From positions 248,001 to 312,000 of the forward strand of contig NZ_JBHUIT010000003.1 in NCBI RefSeq assembly GCF_042683045.1: 64,000 bases of DNA. The letters run 5' to 3'. Positions 8,702 through 16,831 of the stretch are shown piece after piece; positions within the stretch are counted from its first letter, which is position 1, and the number at the start of each line of letters is the position of its first letter. The translations under genes were made by a program, and so were the position numbers. The notes beneath the pieces are model-generated. The model searched no databases. It saw only the letters and a program-made list of their open reading frames with translations, and had not been told where the DNA came from. Source of the DNA: Luteolibacter algae (GTDB lineage: Bacteria > Verrucomicrobiota > Verrucomicrobiia > Verrucomicrobiales > Akkermansiaceae).

Positions 8702-9338
8702 GGTAGGGCCGACCGGCCTGGTCGGCCGTAACTTCCCGAAACCATTTCCTATCCGGAAACATCTTTTTCCCACGGACGCGCGGGCCGCACGTCCCTACCC
8801 ATCAAAAACGGTAGGGCCGACCGGTTCGGTCGGCCGTAACTCCACGAAACCATCTCCCATCCGCAACATCTTTATACCACGGACGCGCGGGCCGCACGTC
8901 CCTACCCATCAAAAGCCGGTAGGGCCGACCGGCCCGGTCGGCCGTGGCTCCCTGAAACCATTTCCCATCCGAAACCATCTTCATTCTACGGACGCGCGGG
9001 CCGCATGTCCCTACCCATCCAACCGGTAGGGCCGACCGGCTCGGTCGGCCGTGACTCCACGAAACCATCTCCCATCCGCAATCATCTTCATCCCACGGAC
9101 GTGCGGACCGCACGTCCCTACCAATCCAAAACGGTAGGGCCGACCGGCTCGGTCGGCCGTAACTCCCCGAAACCATCTCCCATCGGAAACATCTTTCATT
9201 CCACGGACGCGCGAGCCGCGCATCCCTACCAATCAAAAATGGTAGGGCCGACCGGCTCGGTCGGCCGTAACTCCCGGAAACCATCTCCCATCCGGAAACA
9301 TCTTTTTCCCACGGACGCGCGGGCCGCACGTCCCTACC
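8702..9338. repeat. REP/BIME-like array C, six units
   Basis: Six direct tandem units at 8702-8799, 8810-8906, 8918-9015, 9025-9122, 9133-9230 and 9241-9338, each about 97-98 bp with spacers of roughly 9-11 bases such as CATCAAAAAC. All have the same orientation. They share the two hairpins with arrays A and B but carry a longer centre (a GAAACCAT...CATC stretch). The left hairpin varies between GACCGGCCCGGTC and GACCGGCTCGGTC, and the right between ACGCGCG and ACGTGCG types. Long open frames running through this array (coding for repeats like VGPTGSVGRN) follow from the repeat period and are not real genes. Confidence 0.92.
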
Positions 9339-10180
9339 TACCGCGCTGCAGGGATATCGAACCATCGTCCTCTCTCCCGGATCAGCGCCATGGGGAAATG
9401 CCAGGCGGCTTTGACATACCGTGGGATATACGCGCTCGGTTTCTCCAGAATCCGGCAGAACCACCCGAGATACAGACGATCCGCCCAGACGGGGATTTTT
9501 GCCTGACCACCAGTGAAAAACGCGATCGCCGCTCCCGTGCACATGATCACCGGCCCTCTTTCCCGACCTTCGCTGACCTCGCCTCCTGCCACCGCCTCGC
9601 CACCGGGATTCATCCGGCGCAGATAATAGCCCAGCTTTTCCTGCCGTCCTCCCCCCAGGCACAGCACAATCCAGTCCGGCTGCCATTCCCTCACCTGCTG
9701 TTTCAGGGTCTCGTCATCAAACTCCTCATCACTCCGGTAAAAAGGGGCACGGTAAAATCCCTGCTTGTCCGGATCATAACCCATCCCGCCCATATAAAAG
9801 CGGATCCGCTCCTCCTCCTCGGGATTCGGCACCACCCACAGAATTTTCCGCTCCTTCATCGGCACCACTCCCGTCCCTCCATTCGCGATGCTTTTCTCAA
9901 TCAGCTGCAGCCCGGAGATCCTGACAACCTCCTTTCCCAGCATCCGCAGAATCAACGCCACATAGCCGCCATCCACCACCGACCAATCCGCCGCCCGATA
10001 CGCCGTCATCAGAAGCCCGTCGTCCGCCGCCTGTCCCAACGATGGTGCCGAAGGAACCGCCAGCAGGCCGCCCTTCTCATCCATCTCCTGCAACAGACCC
10101 TCCGTCCGGTCATTCCAGAACCTCAACCCAAGAAAATACAATGACTTACCCATAACATTCATTTGATTAAAAAATACCAT
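9338..10180 (-). CDS. WecG/TagA/CpsF family glycosyltransferase
   Basis: Enzymes of this family (GT26) transfer a sugar such as ManNAc or GlcA to a lipid-linked acceptor during surface polysaccharide synthesis. The C-terminal half carries the family pattern: PDWIVLCLGGGRQEKLGYYL near residue 165, then CTGAAIAFFTGGQ near 215, and a WADRLYLGWFCRILEKPSAY tract near 232-251. In-frame ATGs at 10162 and 10153 are alternative starts; none has a clear ribosome-binding site, and the first is 6 bases from a repeat unit. The stop TAG overlaps by one base the end of repeat array C. It is isolated between two arrays but fits the polysaccharide locus. Confidence 0.82.
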   Translation of the reverse strand: MVFFNQMNVMGKSLYFLGLRFWNDRTEGLLQEMDEKGGLLAVPSAPSLGQAADDGLLMTAYRAADWSVVDGGYVALILRMLGKEVVRISGLQLIEKSIANGGTGVVPMKERKILWVVPNPEEEERIRFYMGGMGYDPDKQGFYRAPFYRSDEEFDDETLKQQVREWQPDWIVLCLGGGRQEKLGYYLRRMNPGGEAVAGGEVSEGRERGPVIMCTGAAIAFFTGGQAKIPVWADRLYLGWFCRILEKPSAYIPRYVKAAWHFPMALIRERGRWFDIPAAR

Positions 10181-10186
10181 CCAACC

Positions 10187-10844
10187 GGTAGGGCCGACCG
10201 GCCCGGTCGGCCGTAACTCCCGAAATCATTTCCCATCCGAAACCATCTTTATTCCACGGACGTGCGGGCCGCACGTCCCTACCCTACCCATCAAAAATGG
10301 TAGGGCCGACCGGCTCGGTCGGCCGTTACTCCCGGAAACCTTTCCCATCCGAAATCATCTTCATTCTACGGACGCGCGGGCCGCACGTCCCTACCTTACA
10401 TCAAAAACGGTAGGGCCGACCGGCTCGGTCGGCCGTAACTCCCCGAAGCCATTTCCTATCCGCAATCACCTTTATTCTACGGACGCGCGAGCCGCGCGTC
10501 CCTACCTTACATCATAAACGGTAGGGCCGACCGGCCCGGTCGGCCGTAACTCCCTGAAACCATTTCCCATCCGCAATCATCTTTCATTCTACGGACGCGC
10601 GAGCCGCGCATCCCTACCAATCAAAAATGGTAGGGCCGACCGGCTCGGTCGGCCGTAACTTCCCGAAACCATTCCCCACCCGAAACCGTCTTTATTCTAC
10701 GGACGTGCGGGCCGCGCATCCCTACCCATCCAAACGGTAGGGCCGACCGGCCCGGTCGGCCGTGGCTCCCTGAAACCATTTCCCATCCGAAACCATCTTT
10801 CATTCCGCGGACGTGCGGGCCGCACGTCCCTACCTTACCCTACC
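10187..10844. repeat. REP/BIME-like array D, six units
   Basis: Six units of the long subfamily at 10187-10283, 10299-10395, 10409-10506, 10520-10618, 10629-10726 and 10736-10834, same orientation as all others. At two right ends the terminal CCCTACC motif is duplicated (10284-10288 and 10838-10844), as if an end had been copied or cut and rejoined. The extra motif at 10838-10844 contains the TAG stop of the minus-strand VanZ-like gene. The sequence shows seven or more slightly different unit versions, so the array did not arise by one recent duplication. Confidence 0.92.
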
Positions 10845-11235
10845 TGGTTGATGGACGTTTCCACATCGCGATCATCCCAACCGCCGATCCAACGATCCCC
10901 CACAGGATATCCTGCCAATCCAACACTCTCCTCGGCAGATTGATCTGACCCAGCTCCGCGGTGAAAACCACACAGACCAGAAACAGAAAAACCAAACCCC
11001 AGTCACCCAGCGGGCGACGCTTCCGGCGCAGAAAAAATCCCGTCACTAGCCCCAACCCCACAAACGGCACCCCGGTTCTCAACCGGCTGAACCGATCCAC
11101 CACATCTCCCAAGCCCTCCGGCATCCAGCCAAGCTCTCCCAGCCGCGGGTTCGGGATCCAACTGAAGTAAAACACCGCTCCCAGAAGCACCACCACCGCC
11201 AAAACCCCAACCCACATCATCAGCCGATAAATCAT
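10840..11235 (-). CDS. VanZ-like membrane protein
   Basis: A 131-residue membrane protein with four predicted hydrophobic segments. The conserved VanZ-type signature E-L-G-Q-x4-P-R-R-x2-D-x2-D near residues 95-110 is followed by the last helix. VanZ homologues are linked to glycopeptide resistance and to envelope or teichoic acid processes, and they often accompany exopolysaccharide genes. I chose the ATG at 11235 because GGAGG lies 7 bases before it, a rare clear ribosome-binding site here. An ATG at 11265 is the longer alternative. The TAG stop lies in the duplicated GGTAGGG end of repeat array D. Confidence 0.75.
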   Translation of the reverse strand: MIYRLMMWVGVLAVVVLLGAVFYFSWIPNPRLGELGWMPEGLGDVVDRFSRLRTGVPFVGLGLVTGFFLRRKRRPLGDWGLVFLFLVCVVFTAELGQINLPRRVLDWQDILWGIVGSAVGMIAMWKRPSTR

Positions 11236-11298
11236 TAGCCGCCCTCCCCCGTGTTTGCTCTCCACCCCTCATTCCTTCCAGCGTGTAGCCTGGCATCT

Positions 11299-12123
11299 CT
11301 AGGATTTCGCCTTCATCTCTAACTCCTTCTGTTTCAGCACAATGAAATACTCATAGATCAATTGAAGGGTTGCGTAAGTAATTCCCGCACTTCCGTCCAG
11401 GAACGCTCTCCGCGCAAACATCATATAACACCATTTGATGAACGGCCTGCCGGGAAGGCGATAAAACACCTCCTTTTGATTGAAACGTTTCTCTGTGAAA
11501 TCTTTTGAAAAAAGTGCCTTCATCAAAGAGAACTCACCACCTTTCGCCCGATTTTCCTGAATTGTTTTTGCTTCCAGGTCAGAATACTTCACATGCCTCT
11601 CAAGCCAAAACCCAACCCCCTTACTGAATGGATAATGATCCAGGAAGCCGTCAATCTCACCGATGGGACCATCGACAATAGACACCGGATTGACCAAACG
11701 CTCATAGCGCATTTTTTCAGGACGAAACAATCTTAGATAGAAAGGCGATATCTGGGCATGCTTCAACCAAGTCCCGTCAGTAAAGAAATCCCTTCTCCTC
11801 AATCGGAATGCACTCTCAGGCGCATCGGCCTTCGCAGCTTCGATTGCCGCAATTCGCAATCCATCGGAAACCCTTTCATCCGCATCAATATATAAAACCC
11901 ACGGATATTTGAATCCAATATTCGCCAAACCCCAATTCTGATGTGCCGACCAGTTATCAAATTTCCGTGACGTTACCTTCGCTCCGTATTCCTGCGATAT
12001 CTCCACAGTCCTATCAGTGCTTTGAGAATCGAACACATGCACATCATCAGACCAACGGACAGAGTCTAGGCAACCCGGAAGGTCCTGCTCTTCGTTTTTT
12101 GTTAGAATCAGTATCGATATCAT
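11299..12123 (-). CDS. Family 2 glycosyltransferase (WaaE/KdtX-like)
   Basis: A 274-residue GT-A fold glycosyltransferase. It begins with MISILILTKNEEQDLPGCLDS, the start of GT2 enzymes of the WaaE type. It has the sugar-nucleotide DSQSTDRT loop near residue 33 and the metal-binding IDADER motif near residue 80. It should add one sugar to the lipid-linked repeat unit on the cytoplasmic face. Its start overlaps the upstream acetyltransferase stop by four bases (ATGA), so they are translated together. It marks the downstream end of a compact, AT-rich minus-strand operon. Confidence 0.88.
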   Translation of the reverse strand: MISILILTKNEEQDLPGCLDSVRWSDDVHVFDSQSTDRTVEISQEYGAKVTSRKFDNWSAHQNWGLANIGFKYPWVLYIDADERVSDGLRIAAIEAAKADAPESAFRLRRRDFFTDGTWLKHAQISPFYLRLFRPEKMRYERLVNPVSIVDGPIGEIDGFLDHYPFSKGVGFWLERHVKYSDLEAKTIQENRAKGGEFSLMKALFSKDFTEKRFNQKEVFYRLPGRPFIKWCYMMFARRAFLDGSAGITYATLQLIYEYFIVLKQKELEMKAKS

Positions 12124-12674
12124 GATGTAGCAAATTTTCGATTTCCAATAATTTTGGCAGGATTTCCGGCGATAATTTTATATGGATCAACGGATTTTGT
12201 GACCACGCTGCATGCACCAACAACTGCACCGTCACCAATTTCTATTCCGGGTAGAATAAAAGCTCTCGCTCCAATAAAAGAATGAGTTCCGATCGTAATC
12301 TTGGCCGTAATGAGGTTCATTTCCTCCCTCTCAAAGGCATGTGATCCAGTGCAAAGATAAGCCTCTTGGGCAACTGTAGCGAACTTGTGGATCTCTATTT
12401 CGCCCAAGCTGTATGCAATCGCCCCATCCCCTAAACAGGCGTGATCATGCATCGTCAAATTCCATGGAATTTGTATCCTAGCACGCTGATGCACAAATGG
12501 CCTGCCACTTATTTTTGCGCCGAAGAATCTGAGCCAAAATATTCTCCATTTATTAAAAGGCTTTGGCGTCCAGGAACAGAGAAGCATCCAAACATACCCC
12601 CACAACAGCATCATAACTTTCTCTTTCCTGCTCCAAGGGCTCGAGAAAGCATTCTTTTGATCGAAAATTTTCAT
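12120..12674 (-). CDS. WcaF-like hexapeptide-repeat acetyltransferase
   Basis: A 184-residue left-handed beta-helix acyltransferase. The N-terminus (SSPWSRKEKVMMLLWGYVW) and the later GAKI...ARIQIPWNL region match the colanic acid O-acetyltransferase WcaF type. Hexapeptide repeats follow from about residue 75, including VAQEAYLCTGSH with a likely catalytic His, and a C-terminal AGNPAKIIG motif. It likely acetylates a sugar in the exopolysaccharide. It overlaps both neighbours by four bases, a sign of a tightly coupled operon. Confidence 0.86.
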   Translation of the reverse strand: MKIFDQKNAFSSPWSRKEKVMMLLWGYVWMLLCSWTPKPFNKWRIFWLRFFGAKISGRPFVHQRARIQIPWNLTMHDHACLGDGAIAYSLGEIEIHKFATVAQEAYLCTGSHAFEREEMNLITAKITIGTHSFIGARAFILPGIEIGDGAVVGACSVVTKSVDPYKIIAGNPAKIIGNRKFATS

Positions 12675-13795
12675 TTATTCATCGGTTTGCAAATCTTCTT
12701 AAAATCCTCAAGAAACCGTTTCGCTATTGCATTAACTGAGTGGGAAACACGAACATTCAATGCTTGCTGCGACATTATCTCGGATAGCTCAGGCGAGCTG
12801 AGCAACCTACCGATTGCATCAGCAAGTTCAATGTCGGCCCTTTCAGTTCGATGATTAAAAATCAAGCCATTTGAACCATTTTTTATAAAGTCCTTGAAGC
12901 AAGCTAAATCAGACACAATTGGGACACATCCCCAAGCCATCGCCTCAAGTGGTGCCAGGCCGAATGTTTCTCCCTTTTCCGCTAACGATGGATAAACAAA
13001 CCCTGCAGCCCTCTTATACTCTAAATTCAAGTCTTCGATTGAGAATATGGGGTCGATAAATGTTACAGGAAGCCCTTCGGCTTTTCGTTTTAGCTTCTGA
13101 TAAAAGACCTCTCCGCCACCTCCTTGATCAGTTCGCCATGGGCCGACAATCCGCAGTTCCGGAGGAGATTCGATCAAACGAAGCGCATCGATACAAAGCT
13201 CTATTCCCTTCTCTGGATGAATGCGTCCACAATATAATAAACCGGATTTCTCCGAATAGGGCGGACTACTTTCAGATGGAACAAAAGGGAGCGGGTTTGG
13301 AACCATGGTAACACGATCGTGATCTACTAATGGCAATTCATTTTTGATCGCTTCTGCTACAGGTGTTGAGTTCCCCCTAAGCTTAGCAGCAGTGTTGTAA
13401 AGCTTCATCTGACCTTTGGGCATTCTGGCTACATCCACGTAAACCTTTGATCTTAATCTAGTCGGCAACAAAATAGGACTAAAAAATGAATTTGTGACGA
13501 CTACATCAATGTCCCTGGGTATCATCTTAACCGCCCTTCTGGAATAGAAAAAGTCCATCATTTTAAGAACTATAGAGTTAGAAGGCGTATCAAAACCTTT
13601 AACACGAACATGCCTAACTCCATTTATATGTTCTTCTGTAGGATAGCCATCGATCATTTTTGAAATATGTGTAACATTACATCCAAGATTAACTAATTCC
13701 TGAGCAAGAATGAACCAACGCTTTTCAACAGCGCCTCCAAAACAAGGAGGAACCGGTAAAAATGCACCTTGTAAAATACACAAATTAATTTTCAT
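12671..13795 (-). CDS. Family 4 glycosyltransferase
   Basis: A 374-residue GT-B fold enzyme. The N-terminal glycine-rich loop region (PPCFGGAVEKRWF near residues 17-29) and the C-terminal donor-binding half (LLYCGRIHPEKGIELCIDAL near 187, then EKGETFGLAPLEAMAWGCVPIVSD near 275) match GT4 retaining transferases. The E-x7-E pattern typical of the family appears in the second motif. The acceptor and donor sugars cannot be read from sequence. It is coupled to the acetyltransferase by an ATGA overlap. Confidence 0.88.
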   Translation of the reverse strand: MKINLCILQGAFLPVPPCFGGAVEKRWFILAQELVNLGCNVTHISKMIDGYPTEEHINGVRHVRVKGFDTPSNSIVLKMMDFFYSRRAVKMIPRDIDVVVTNSFFSPILLPTRLRSKVYVDVARMPKGQMKLYNTAAKLRGNSTPVAEAIKNELPLVDHDRVTMVPNPLPFVPSESSPPYSEKSGLLYCGRIHPEKGIELCIDALRLIESPPELRIVGPWRTDQGGGGEVFYQKLKRKAEGLPVTFIDPIFSIEDLNLEYKRAAGFVYPSLAEKGETFGLAPLEAMAWGCVPIVSDLACFKDFIKNGSNGLIFNHRTERADIELADAIGRLLSSPELSEIMSQQALNVRVSHSVNAIAKRFLEDFKKICKPMNK

Positions 13796-13799
13796 AAAA

Positions 13800-15086
13800 T
13801 CAAGAGAGCCTATTAGATGATGTAGTTAGACCATAAATAAAGCTACCTACAATCAACAAGAAAAGACCGCTACTAAATATAGCTGGCATAAGTGGGTTAT
13901 GCAGTGTCCACATAATAGCAACACCGAGGCAAGGACCGACAACGCGCTGAAACAGCCGACTTGGATTCTGCTTCAGCGCTAGATTAGCAACAAAACATAT
14001 TATGTTAATAATAAAAATATAAATTGGGATACAAAACACACCCAAACCAGAATATAAGTGCCCCAGCATCCCTGGTTGAATTGTTGTATCCACTCCCAGA
14101 GCTAACGCAGAAAGACGTCCAGGTCCCCCGCCTGTTTCTCCGCTTATTGAGCCTAATAAAACAGGTCCAGGCATATAGGGAACATGGTTCGGGAAAACAT
14201 AGGTAAAGGTAAGCAAACCATCGTTAATACATCCGAAAAGCCGAGTAAACCCATGGATCAGATGATACGAGAGACTAAGTGTCTCATTGGATCTATACTG
14301 TAAGAGATAAGCGAAGGCTACAAGAATACCTGCGAAGAGCGACAAAGCAAGAATACCTAACGCGATCAGTCTTGAATTCTCAGCATATTTGGATCTCAAA
14401 GCGAACAGCTCGTTTATAGCAATATAGGCAAACCCAATAACCCATGTGGATTTATGAAAAGCAGCGCTGAATAAAAAATAAATTATGAATGTAACAAGCC
14501 ATCTAAATAACGAAGGAATTCTCCCTCTGAGAACTTCAGAAGTCGTGAGCGCTAAAACCGGTCCAATCGAAAATCTACACCACGTAAAAACCTTTTGATT
14601 GAAAAATCCATCTACAAACTGAACTCTCCTCATATAATTTAATTCGCTAGATTCTCCCATCGATAGACCTCGGATCAAGGAAACCAACATATTAAATCTA
14701 GGAGTCAAGAAAACCCATATAGCCAGAACCAAAGTTACAATTGCCAAAATTTTGAGGGATTGTGCCCATGAAAGACTTGGCATTCTCCCTCTCAAGCGAA
14801 AAAATTTTGAATTTCCCGTGAACTGCTCCAAGCAAATTGCGATCATAGCAGCTGGATAGGCACCAAAAGCCAGTAATATGGCCGTCATTCTAGGGGATTC
14901 AGAAAACAGTTCGGCCACATAAAGTCCGTTTTCCATGCTCAACAAATACACCGGCATACCAAATATTATAGTATAATATCCAAAAAATGTGCTAGGAGCC
15001 CAAACCCCTTCCACTGCACGAATCCACCATATCCGAACGAGAGATATGTAAGATATAATAACTATAATATTCAGTATATAATCCAT
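13800..15086 (-). CDS. Polytopic membrane protein, probable Wzy-like polysaccharide polymerase
   Basis: A 428-residue protein that is almost entirely hydrophobic helices (ten or more) with a longer loop near residues 290-340 rich in Gly and Pro. Size, topology and position between glycosyltransferase, acetyltransferase and flippase genes fit an oligosaccharide repeat-unit polymerase (Wzy). These diverge too much for motif proof. I chose the ATG at 15086, which leaves 13 bases after the previous gene; a longer frame to 15131 would overlap it. The coding sequence is strongly AT-rich. A second polymerase or ligase candidate is at 27657-29525. Confidence 0.65.
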   Translation of the reverse strand: MDYILNIIVIISYISLVRIWWIRAVEGVWAPSTFFGYYTIIFGMPVYLLSMENGLYVAELFSESPRMTAILLAFGAYPAAMIAICLEQFTGNSKFFRLRGRMPSLSWAQSLKILAIVTLVLAIWVFLTPRFNMLVSLIRGLSMGESSELNYMRRVQFVDGFFNQKVFTWCRFSIGPVLALTTSEVLRGRIPSLFRWLVTFIIYFLFSAAFHKSTWVIGFAYIAINELFALRSKYAENSRLIALGILALSLFAGILVAFAYLLQYRSNETLSLSYHLIHGFTRLFGCINDGLLTFTYVFPNHVPYMPGPVLLGSISGETGGGPGRLSALALGVDTTIQPGMLGHLYSGLGVFCIPIYIFIINIICFVANLALKQNPSRLFQRVVGPCLGVAIMWTLHNPLMPAIFSSGLFLLIVGSFIYGLTTSSNRLS

Positions 15087-15099
15087 ATAGATTCTAGGT

Positions 15100-15645
15100 T
15101 TACTTAGCCCAAGGTGGGGTATAGTGCCCACCAGAAACCACCTCCCCTTTGAGTATTTTTTCTTTGTGTATCTCCCAATCCTTCAGATCATTGAAACGGT
15201 TTTTAATAAACTTCGCAGGAACGCCCCCGAAAATGCAATTTTCCGGGATGTCCTTAGTCACTACGGCACCCGCCGCGACTATACTGCCAATTCCAATATT
15301 AACACCGGCTAAAATCGTTACGCCTTGTCCAATCCATGCATCTGTCCCAATGTCTGTCACGACAGACATATCAGGTCTACCGCTAAATATTATCGGACAT
15401 CCCGGAGTGTCGAACACGTGATCGTTACCCACGATGGAGACTTTCGGACCAACCATCGCATATTTACGTATTATCACATTCTTGGATATTAACGCCCAAG
15501 GCCCTAGATATGAGAATTCTTCCATTATTAACGACGCATGCAAACTCAACTGTGGACTAGCAATATAGGCGCTACCACTTATGGAAGTTAACCGCCAACG
15601 TATATTCCTTGAAAACATCAGCATACGTTTCAGTATATTTTTCAT
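15100..15645 (-). CDS. Hexapeptide-repeat acyltransferase (LacA/CysE-like)
   Basis: A 181-residue left-handed beta-helix acetyltransferase. Repeated hexapeptides run from about residue 35 to 150, including the GIGSIVAAGAVVTKDIPENC tract and GVPAKFIKNR that end the coil in sugar O-acetyltransferases. The likely catalytic His is in GNDHVFDTPG. The ATG at 15645 follows the upstream stop codon by one base, so I prefer it to an ATG at 15663 that lies inside the previous gene. It likely modifies a sugar of the polysaccharide made by the surrounding genes. Confidence 0.85.
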   Translation of the reverse strand: MKNILKRMLMFSRNIRWRLTSISGSAYIASPQLSLHASLIMEEFSYLGPWALISKNVIIRKYAMVGPKVSIVGNDHVFDTPGCPIIFSGRPDMSVVTDIGTDAWIGQGVTILAGVNIGIGSIVAAGAVVTKDIPENCIFGGVPAKFIKNRFNDLKDWEIHKEKILKGEVVSGGHYTPPWAK

Positions 15646-15646
15646 G

Positions 15647-16831
15647 TTATTTGATAAAATCAATTTCTAGAGAGTCTGAAACGTCCTCGTATTCGGCCTG
15701 ACCACTGACGGCCAAATTTATCTTCTTCACCTGAAAGTATGGGTTGAAATATGAATCGATAACATTGACACAATTAGTGCGCATTTTTTCTTTCACCTCT
15801 TCCGGGAAACTTAACATCTTATAGATAGCGTCTCTCAGGGAATCCACATCTCCTTCATCATATAAGAGACCAGTTTTACCATCAATCACTGACTCCGTTT
15901 CAGGCATTTGCTTATTTCTGTCGGCATGCGTTATAACTGGCAACCCATAAACCATTGCATGCATTGCACTTAGTCCTACATTGCCTGGAGAAACCAGAAC
16001 ATCCGCAACTAAAAAGCATCGACTTAGTTCATTTTCATCGTAACACGCTCCAAAAAAATATGTTTTCACATTATATTTGCCAGCAGAATTCCTCAAATTT
16101 TCCATTTCTTCACCATCCCCTATAATCAATAATGCTGGGCGCAAGGACGGATCTATATTTGCGATTGCCTGTATAACTAGATCAAAACGCTTAGAAGCAG
16201 TCAGTCTCGACGAACATAAAATCAAGCCATTATTTGAGTCAAATTCTGGAAATTTACTCAGCAGAAATTGATTTGCAGCTTCTCTTGAGGTATTTTTCCT
16301 AATTTCTACTTGATTATAATAATCCAAGCTATTATATATTACGTAAATCTTTTTCGGGTCAAAGCCGTGATTTACTGCGATTTTTCTAGCTCTTCTTCCA
16401 TAGAGAAGAATTTGCTGAGGTATTTTGAAGAAAAGGTTCCTAATTTTGGATTTAAGAAACTTTTCGTTGTCCTTATTCCACCCATGCGCCCAAAATAATA
16501 CCCTTTTTCCGTATATCCTCCATCTTATTGCTGAAATCCACGCGTTGAGGCAATTCATATCCCCCAAAAATATAATCACACTTGGATTTATATCTTTTAT
16601 AGCATTATCAATATTACTCAGCCAGTAGAGCCCTCTAAATACCTTCTTAATAATCAACTTACTATAATTATTCTCTGGTATATAGGCTTTTATCGAGGGG
16701 GCTATCACTTCGGCGGTATCTGAAGCAGCGAAAAAATACTCAGCCTCTTCGCTTTTGAGCATCTCCTCGATTACCCCTTTACGGTAATGTGGAAAAAAAT
16801 GGTAAACCACTAAGACTTTCGTAGTATTCAT
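15647..16831 (-). CDS. Family 4 glycosyltransferase
   Basis: A 394-residue GT-B protein. The N-terminus VLVVYHFFPHYRKGVIEEML resembles GT4 enzymes acting on lipid-linked saccharides. The C-terminal half contains LILCSSRLTASKRFDLVIQA near residue 206 and GNVGLSAMHAMVYGLPVITH near 285, the nucleotide-sugar binding region. It overlaps the upstream flippase by four bases. The coding sequence is markedly AT-rich. Donor and acceptor are unknown. Confidence 0.85.
   Translation of the reverse strand: MNTTKVLVVYHFFPHYRKGVIEEMLKSEEAEYFFAASDTAEVIAPSIKAYIPENNYSKLIIKKVFRGLYWLSNIDNAIKDINPSVIIFLGDMNCLNAWISAIRWRIYGKRVLFWAHGWNKDNEKFLKSKIRNLFFKIPQQILLYGRRARKIAVNHGFDPKKIYVIYNSLDYYNQVEIRKNTSREAANQFLLSKFPEFDSNNGLILCSSRLTASKRFDLVIQAIANIDPSLRPALLIIGDGEEMENLRNSAGKYNVKTYFFGACYDENELSRCFLVADVLVSPGNVGLSAMHAMVYGLPVITHADRNKQMPETESVIDGKTGLLYDEGDVDSLRDAIYKMLSFPEEVKEKMRTNCVNVIDSYFNPYFQVKKINLAVSGQAEYEDVSDSLEIDFIK

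Noticed and set aside
8466..9340. Long open reading frames through the repeat arrays encoding repeats such as VGPTGSVGRN
   Set aside because: They follow from the near-constant unit length in these frames, occur on both strands, lack starts with context and end in unrelated sequence.
5885..10844. A CRISPR array
   Set aside because: Spacers are only 7-15 bases and alike, units are 79-98 bp with two internal hairpins, and no cas genes are present.
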